Assembly (NCBI GenBank): GCA_003389325.1
Contig: QQVE01000005.1
Span: forward strand, 101,344-165,343
Reading direction: 5' to 3'
Source: Planctomycetota bacterium
GTDB lineage: Bacteria > Planctomycetota > Planctomycetia > Pirellulales > PALSA-1355
DNA length: 64,000 nucleotides
Part shown: piece by piece, positions 59,014 to 64,000 of the stretch
Layout: each line of letters opens with the position of its first letter
Numbering within the stretch: the first letter of the stretch is position 1
The notes under the pieces: model-generated
What the model was told of the DNA's origin: nothing
The model's input: the letters and a program-made list of their open reading frames with translations, nothing else
Databases searched by the model: none
Translations under genes and position numbers: made by a program

Positions 59014-60639
59014 CTAGTCGGCCCTCAGACTGTCGGCCGCCTCGGCCTCGCTGCGGTCTACCAACCCGTCGCCGTCAGCGTCAATTCGGTCGAACGTGCT
59101 CCGCGGGCCGACGAACTCAAAGGGGCTGAGGTCGCCGTCGTTGTTGCGGTCCATCTTGCGGTACCACAGCGGGCCGCTCGACTGGGCTTGGCTGTTGTCG
59201 ACCGAAAACCGATAGCTCATGGCCGGGCCCGCGCTTTCTTCGACGCCGCGGACGAGCTCGACTTCGAGCAGTTGCGGCACTTCGCGCAGCGTCAGCACGC
59301 CGTCGGCGTCGAGGTCGTGCGTGTCGAGCAGCGTGCGGGCCACGGTCAGCTCGCGCTGCGAAAGCAGGCCATCGGTTTCGATCTCCAGCAGGTCGAACAT
59401 GTCCTGGCCTTTGTCCTTAACGATCAGGCACAGCCGCGTGGCCGCGGCTTCGTTTTGCCGCGTCATGTAGGTCGTCAGCTCGCCGCGAAAAACCTTGTCG
59501 TCGCCGTCGACGTCCACCGCCTTGAAGGCGGCGGCGCCGATACCTTGGCCGGACGCCTCCTGCTTGTCGAGATACTCGTTGTTGTCGCGATCGTAGTTGC
59601 GAAACTCCACCAGATCGGACTGCGGATCCCGGTTGTTGCGATCGAAGTCGATGTTCGCCTCGCCCAAATCCAGTTCGTAGCCCCCCAAGAGTTTCTTCCG
59701 GGCGCGGAAACCGTCGGGATTCCGCGGCGTGCGGCGCGTGCGGCTGCGACGCACCTCGGCAGTTCCCAGTGCAAAATGCAGCTCCAGGTCGGGGCGCCAG
59801 TCACCCAGCTGTTCGAGCTCGGCGCCGGTGAAGTCGCCATCGCCATCGGCGTCGCATGCGCCGGCGACCGCCGCGGGCAGCGTGATCTCCAGCGGATCCG
59901 CAGTAGAGAGTTTTCCGTCGCCGTTGCGGTCGTATTGGGCCAGCAACCGCCGAGCACAACGCGCGGCGTCCCCCGGTCCGCTCCAAAGCAACACGGGACT
60001 CTGATCGTCCGCCAGGTCCTTCTCCTGCACGTTCGGATCAGAAGCGTCGGCAATCGCCTGAGGATCGATAATCAACTCGCCCGGCGTGAGCACGCGGTTG
60101 TCGTCGAAGTCGCGTGCCAGCAGACGATCCTTGGCGGCAGCCAATTCGCCGGCATCGAGCCGGTTGTCGCGATCGACGTCCAGCAGTGGAAAGACGGCCA
60201 GCGCCGCACCCTGGCCCACGACGGCGCGGGGATGGAGCACCAGCGGGGGATAGTTTCGCTCGACGTAGTCCAAGAGCGCCGCGCGGTCGATGCTCCCCTC
60301 GGGCATCAACTCGGAGAGGTTGCCCGGGCCGTCGTCCGAGAGCGTGCCTTTCATCTCGTGCACGACCGACTGAGCCTCTGCGAGCGAAAGCGTTCCGTCG
60401 GCATCTCGGTCTTCGAGCGAGCAGGTTTCGTCGAAGCGACGTTGCCAGAGCTCGCGAAATGGCTCGCCGTCGATCGTGACGTGCAGGCGAAGCAACACCG
60501 GACGCGTGGGGCCCAAAAACAGGATGTCCTGCACGTCCGGAGGCCCCGCCGGCGCTCTGTTGTCGTCGGCCGTCGCGTGAGGCAGGAACAATCCGCACAA
60601 GAGCCATAGCGTAGCCGCCACCGGACCGCGAGCACTCAT
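59014..60639 (-). CDS. Secreted EF-hand calcium-binding protein
   Basis: A 541-residue exported protein. The signal peptide AATLWLLCGLFLPHATADD is followed by about eight EF-hand-like loops with the D-x-D-x-D/N-G-x-x-x pattern: DRDADGTLSLAE, DVDRDNRLDAGE, YDRNGDGKLSTAD, DADGDGDFTGAE, YDRDNNEYLDKQE, DVDGDDKVFRGE, DLDADGVLTLRE, MDRNNDGDLSPFE and DADGDGLVDRSE. The spacing is irregular, so these are partly degenerate. There are no enzyme motifs and no membrane anchor besides the signal. It overlaps the stop of the DUF1501 gene by 4 bp (ATGA). It is predicted to sense or buffer calcium in the periplasm, or to bind a surface partner. Confidence 0.83.
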   Translation of the reverse strand: MSARGPVAATLWLLCGLFLPHATADDNRAPAGPPDVQDILFLGPTRPVLLRLHVTIDGEPFRELWQRRFDETCSLEDRDADGTLSLAEAQSVVHEMKGTLSDDGPGNLSELMPEGSIDRAALLDYVERNYPPLVLHPRAVVGQGAALAVFPLLDVDRDNRLDAGELAAAKDRLLARDFDDNRVLTPGELIIDPQAIADASDPNVQEKDLADDQSPVLLWSGPGDAARCARRLLAQYDRNGDGKLSTADPLEITLPAAVAGACDADGDGDFTGAELEQLGDWRPDLELHFALGTAEVRRSRTRRTPRNPDGFRARKKLLGGYELDLGEANIDFDRNNRDPQSDLVEFRNYDRDNNEYLDKQEASGQGIGAAAFKAVDVDGDDKVFRGELTTYMTRQNEAAATRLCLIVKDKGQDMFDLLEIETDGLLSQRELTVARTLLDTHDLDADGVLTLREVPQLLEVELVRGVEESAGPAMSYRFSVDNSQAQSSGPLWYRKMDRNNDGDLSPFEFVGPRSTFDRIDADGDGLVDRSEAEAADSLRAD

Positions 60640-61985
60640 AAGAGCACCTCGTCGATCGGCACGGCGTCGGTATCCACGATGCGGATCGGCCGACCCACGT
60701 TGGAGACGTTCTGCTTCATGGGATCAATGCCCAGGGCCGTGCACACCGTGGCCAGCAAGTCGGGTACGCTGATCTTGCGATCTTCGACCGTCGTTCCGTC
60801 GGCACTGGTGCGCCCCACGACCTGTCCGCCGCGAATCCCGCCCCCGCCCAGCACCGTGGTCCAGGCGGCCGGGTAGTGATCGCGGCCCGTGTTTTGGTTG
60901 ATCTTGGGCGTACGGCCGAACTCGCCCATCCACACAATCGTGGTCGACTCGAGCAGGCCGCGGGCATCGAGCTCCGACATCAGCGTGGCCCACGCCGGGT
61001 CGAGCGTGCCGCTGAGGTCCTTGACCGTTTCAAAGTTGCCCGTATGCGTGTCCCACCCGATCGAATTGACCCCGCCGAGCGTTACTTCTACAAACGGAAC
61101 GCCGCGTTCCACCAGCCGGCGCGCAAGCAGACAGCCCTGGCCGAAGCGGTTGCGTCCGTAGGCTTCCCGCACTTCGGCCGGCTCCTCGTCCAGGTCGAAT
61201 ACTTTGGCGGCCTTGCTCCGCATCAGCTTGATCGCGCGCTCGTAGGCGGTCTGGTAGCCGACGGCCGGCGGCGCGGCGTGATCGGAAACGAAGCGGTTGT
61301 TGAGCCACGCCAGCATGTCGATACGCTCGCCTACCGTATCGCTGCCGACGCCTTCGGGCGGTGCCAGGTCGGCCACGGTCAGATCGTCTTCGGGCGCGCC
61401 TTCCTCGGCGCCGGCATTGTTGTCCTGTCCGACAATCAACGGGGCGTACTGCGAGCCAAGGAAACCGGGGCCGTAGGCCGCCGGATTGAAATTGCGAAAC
61501 GGCGCGATGCTGACGAAGTTGGGCAGCTCGGCCAGTGGATCGCCCAACTCGTGAGCTACGAGCGATCCGAGCGTCGGATAGCGAACCGGCGGTTGCGGCA
61601 GATAGCCGTTTCGCAACAGGTGCGTTGCCCGGCCGTGATCGCCTTCCTTGGTGCTCATCGAGCGGATAATGGCCAAATGTTCGGCCATCGCGGCCACCTT
61701 GGGCAGATGCTCCGAGATCTTGATGCCCGGCACGCTGGTGGCGATCTCCTGGAAGCTGCCGCCATTCTCGTGACCCGGTTTGAGGTCGAAGGTATCCATC
61801 TGGCTGGGGCCGCCGTTCATCCACAGCAGAATGCACGAGCGGCGCGCCGCCGGCTGCTGGGCCGCGTCGGCCGCGGATTCGAGCCACGGCAGGGTGGCGC
61901 TAGTGACCAGCCCCGCGGTCGACAGACGCAGCAGGTCGCGCCGAGAAAGCTCCAAGCTCGACGATCGGTTTTTGCGATGACGCAT
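60636..61985 (-). CDS. DUF1501 protein, Tat-exported
   Basis: A 449-residue DUF1501 protein. A Tat-like signal (SRRDLLRLSTAGLVTSATLPW) precedes SCILLWMNGGPSQMDTFDLKP; the core shows FVSIAPFRNFNPAAYGPGFLG, VPFVEVTLGGVNSIGWDTHT, and IVWMGEFGRTPKINQNTGRDHYPA (G-R-D-H motif), then LLATVCTALGIDPMKQNV. It follows its DUF1549/DUF1553 partner by 46 bp, and its own stop overlaps the start of the EF-hand gene. Unlike the 39303 gene it resembles the 34546 type more in the terminal region. Confidence 0.9.
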   Translation of the reverse strand: MRHRKNRSSSLELSRRDLLRLSTAGLVTSATLPWLESAADAAQQPAARRSCILLWMNGGPSQMDTFDLKPGHENGGSFQEIATSVPGIKISEHLPKVAAMAEHLAIIRSMSTKEGDHGRATHLLRNGYLPQPPVRYPTLGSLVAHELGDPLAELPNFVSIAPFRNFNPAAYGPGFLGSQYAPLIVGQDNNAGAEEGAPEDDLTVADLAPPEGVGSDTVGERIDMLAWLNNRFVSDHAAPPAVGYQTAYERAIKLMRSKAAKVFDLDEEPAEVREAYGRNRFGQGCLLARRLVERGVPFVEVTLGGVNSIGWDTHTGNFETVKDLSGTLDPAWATLMSELDARGLLESTTIVWMGEFGRTPKINQNTGRDHYPAAWTTVLGGGGIRGGQVVGRTSADGTTVEDRKISVPDLLATVCTALGIDPMKQNVSNVGRPIRIVDTDAVPIDEVLL

Positions 61986-62031
61986 GGCGACTTGCCTCTG
62001 GGGGATGGAATGGAGTTGACCTCGACTACCG

Positions 62032-63705
62032 CTAGTGATTCAGCGCGAACTCGGCGCTGTTGAGCAACGCCCAAAACACGTCGGCCAGGGCCTGCTTGTG
62101 TTCGCCTGGCGAATCGTCGCGCCCTACGTACTCGACGAATCTTGCCCGTTCCTCGGCATCCGGACGGCGGGACAACGTGGCCATGAACAACGAATCGATC
62201 CGTTCCTCGTCGGAAAGAAACGGCGCATCGGCCACGGCCGCCAGGGTCTCGCTCTCCTCGAGATCCGTGGCCGTGCTGACCAGTTCGCCGTTCATCAACG
62301 TGAGCGCTTGCAGGATCGACGTTTCGGCTTCTGTCCGAGGTACGGTCGAGTCGGAGAAGCGGGCCCGGAACGCTGCCGCGGCGTCGGCCAAATCGGGCAG
62401 CACACCCGGTTGTGCGCGGCGACGCTGCTGGCGATAGCCCGTGGCCTGCACGATGCTGGCAAACAGTTGATCGGCGGTCATTCGCCGCACGGGCATCCGC
62501 GCAAACGTCGACAGATCGCTATCCTCCACGCTCGAGGCACGGCTCGTGAGTTGATAGGCGCGCGTCGCGGTGATGGCGCGAATCAGGTAGTTCAAGTCGA
62601 AGCCGTGTCCGGCGAACTGCCGGGCCAACTCATCGAGCAACTCCGGATGCGATGGAGGGTTGGCCTTGTCGAGGTCATCGACCGGATGCACGAAGCCGCG
62701 CCCCAGGAAGTGATCCCACAGGCGATTCACCGCGGCACGGGCGAAAAAGGGGTTCGTGCGGCTGGTCATCCACTGCGACAACAGCTCGCGTTTGGCCGAT
62801 TCGGTCTGCCAATCCGGCTGCGTGCCGTCCAAGAACACGGGCTCGACGACGATATCACTATCGGGAATCGATACCGCGTTGGCGCTCGAGCCCCCGGGTG
62901 GGATGCCGTTGGACGGATCGTCAAAGAACGCCGCCAGCGACCAGAAGTCGCGCTGCGTCCAATCGGAAAAGGGATGGTCGTGACATTGAGCACATCCGAC
63001 CTGCACGCCCAGAAAAATTCGCGCCGTACTGGCGGCGATCATCTCGCGCTTCTGCTCGTTGGCCTGAAAGAACGCCGCCGGGCTGGGAATGAAGCTGCGC
63101 ATGTTCGGCGTTGCGGGCTGCTGCGGCGCTTCGATCGGCGCGTTGACAATATCGCTTACGAGGCGATCGTAGGGCATGTTGACGGCGAACCGCAGCCGCA
63201 GCCACATATCCAACTGCGGCGTGTTGATCTGCGACTGAACGTTTTCGGCCGCGCCGGCCAGCAGCAGGTTACGCCACGTATTGGCGAAGTGCTGGGCGTA
63301 CGCTCCGCGATTCAGCAAGGTCTCGACGAGTTGCCGGCGCTTGTCGGGCGCCGCGTCGTCGAGAAACTGCTCGACCTCGCTCACCGAGGGGATCTTGCCG
63401 ATGATGTCGAGTGAGGCACGGCGCAGAAACTCCGCGTCGTCCGCGGGCGGCGCAACGGTCGTTCCGTCGCGTTGCCAGGCATCGGCCAGCGCATGGTCGA
63501 TGTGGGCGGTCAATTCTTCGACCGAAAGCAGTGGCGCGGCGGCCGGCGCCGCGGGCGTGCAGGTAACGTCGAGGCTATTGTCGGCTGCATGCGTGTCGGC
63601 CGCGAACCAGCATGTGCCCGCCAGTAGCAATGCCACGGCGGCGGCCGGCGGCCCGAGAACGCGTGCGGCGGGGGCTCCGCCCCGCCTGGAAGCTTTGCAC
63701 CCCAT
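62032..63705 (-). CDS. DUF1549/DUF1553 protein without the PSD1 cytochrome domain
   Basis: A 557-residue secreted protein, much shorter than the two other members in the window. A signal peptide (AAVALLLAGTCWFAADTHAA) leads to a Pro/Ala-rich linker and then DUF1549 directly (DIIGKIPSVSEVEQFLDD, GVQVGCAQCHDHPFSDWTQ with C-x2-C-H), followed by DUF1553 (QWMTSRTNPFFARAAVNRLW, PSHPELLDELARQFA, RMPVRRMTADQLFASIVQAT). Neither the N-terminal haem-binding PSD1 domain nor a coiled-coil or jelly-roll insert is present. It is first in the string DUF1549-DUF1501-EF-hand-kinase-enolase. Confidence 0.88.
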   Translation of the reverse strand: MGCKASRRGGAPAARVLGPPAAAVALLLAGTCWFAADTHAADNSLDVTCTPAAPAAAPLLSVEELTAHIDHALADAWQRDGTTVAPPADDAEFLRRASLDIIGKIPSVSEVEQFLDDAAPDKRRQLVETLLNRGAYAQHFANTWRNLLLAGAAENVQSQINTPQLDMWLRLRFAVNMPYDRLVSDIVNAPIEAPQQPATPNMRSFIPSPAAFFQANEQKREMIAASTARIFLGVQVGCAQCHDHPFSDWTQRDFWSLAAFFDDPSNGIPPGGSSANAVSIPDSDIVVEPVFLDGTQPDWQTESAKRELLSQWMTSRTNPFFARAAVNRLWDHFLGRGFVHPVDDLDKANPPSHPELLDELARQFAGHGFDLNYLIRAITATRAYQLTSRASSVEDSDLSTFARMPVRRMTADQLFASIVQATGYRQQRRRAQPGVLPDLADAAAAFRARFSDSTVPRTEAETSILQALTLMNGELVSTATDLEESETLAAVADAPFLSDEERIDSLFMATLSRRPDAEERARFVEYVGRDDSPGEHKQALADVFWALLNSAEFALNH

Positions 63706-63904
63706 AGCCCTGCCCCTGTTCGATGTGCGATGGAATCACAGGAACGACTCCCTGGATTCTACCACCTCTTGTTAGGCGTTCAAACAATTCCCATCGGGGT
63801 GATTTTTGTTTTTGCAATTTGGTAGCGCAAGGGTTCTAATCGACTAAATGATTAGGCCGAACCGGGGACAGGACTAAATAGGACCACGAAAAAGGGATAG
63901 TGGC
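63706..63904. other. AT-richer intergenic region with GGGGACAGGACTAAATAGGA
   Basis: Composition falls clearly below the window's GC level from about 63775. It contains GGGGACAGGACTAAATAGGA (63863-63882), similar in style to short sequences repeated around REP-associated transposase genes in planctomycetes. Whether other copies exist cannot be seen from one window. It lies between a DUF1549 start and the stop of the partial gene at the right edge. Confidence 0.3.
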
Positions 63905-64000
63905 TCAGGCCGCGAGGGTTTGCGGGTAGATCGATGTTTCGATGTCGAACTTGTCTTTGTATCCGAACCATTCGTAGGCCAGGTCAACGAGTTCTTCGAT
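63905..64000 (-). CDS. 3' end of an unidentified gene, cut by the window edge
   Basis: Reading inward from the right edge on the minus strand gives an open frame of 31 codons ending in TGA (63907-63905). The peptide includes ELVDLAYEWFGYKDKFDIE and YPQTLAA at the end: short, charged, aromatic-rich, helical. The family is not recognised; a transposase or other mobile-element protein is possible because of the AT-richer flank and repeat-like motif next to it, but nothing in the peptide proves this. Confidence 0.45.
   Translation of the reverse strand: MEELVDLAYEWFGYKDKFDIETSIYPQTLAA

Noticed and set aside
59188..60609. Plus-strand open frame opposite the EF-hand gene
   Set aside because: It is a shadow of the GC-rich EF-hand loops; the minus-strand frame has repeated calcium-binding motifs and a signal peptide.
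1..64000. tRNA, rRNA or riboswitch genes
   Set aside because: Intergenic regions were read for cloverleaf, CCA-end and known riboswitch core patterns by eye; none was convincing. A covariance-model search would be decisive.

Overview
The window looks like a chromosomal segment of a GC-rich member of the Planctomycetota, most like the Pirellulales. The evidence is the lineage's hallmark families: three DUF1549/DUF1553 proteins (two with a cytochrome-c-like N-terminal PSD1 domain), four DUF1501 proteins, giant secreted Calx-beta/dockerin proteins that start with an L-E-D-R-R-x-L motif, and an ECF sigma factor overlapping a membrane Ser/Thr kinase. No rRNA, tRNA, CRISPR array, complete insertion sequence or prophage was seen. 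The organism assignment is an inference from gene content only.

Layout. 0.3-6.3 kb: a short glycosyltransferase-like protein, an APC-type permease, a Cys/Met-metabolism PLP enzyme, infA and a large secreted protein. 6.6-13.6 kb: two tandem, partly duplicated secreted multidomain proteins; the first has a zinc-metalloprotease motif and both end in dockerin repeats. 13.8-16.8 kb: lysA, a dicluster ferredoxin and an AAA ATPase. 16.8-22.6 kb: a minus-strand group (epmB, PQQ-like propeller protein, metallophosphoesterase, TIM-barrel isomerase) diverging from efp-epmA, so EF-P and two enzymes of its beta-lysylation pathway are adjacent. 22.7-27.9 kb: a leucine-rich-repeat protein, csrA, a free-standing CaMKII association-domain protein, thyX, a small conserved protein and murJ. 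27.9-43.9 kb: DUF1501/DUF1549 pairs with a lone DUF1501 gene, a second TIM-barrel enzyme, small membrane and secreted proteins, an acetyltransferase-like protein and the sigma/kinase pair.

44.0-56.4 kb is a cell-surface polysaccharide locus: a polytopic GT39-like glycosyltransferase, an initiating sugar-phosphate transferase, a Wzm/Wzt-type ABC exporter, a sulfotransferase-like protein, two tandem paralogous glycosyltransferases, a nucleotide-sugar dehydrogenase, an NAD-dependent epimerase and another GT4 enzyme. These could plausibly build and export a polymer containing uronic acid and perhaps sulfate.

56.6-63.7 kb is a compact minus-strand gene string with two 4-bp overlaps: DUF1549/DUF1553, DUF1501, a secreted EF-hand protein, an APH-type small-molecule kinase and a divergent enolase with two changed active-site positions. 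This is the most unusual association in the window. The last 96 bp hold the 3' end of an unidentified minus-strand gene.

Functions are assigned from visible motifs and overall resemblance; no database search was run. Many start codons are GTG, and several were chosen from ribosome-binding sites or family conservation.
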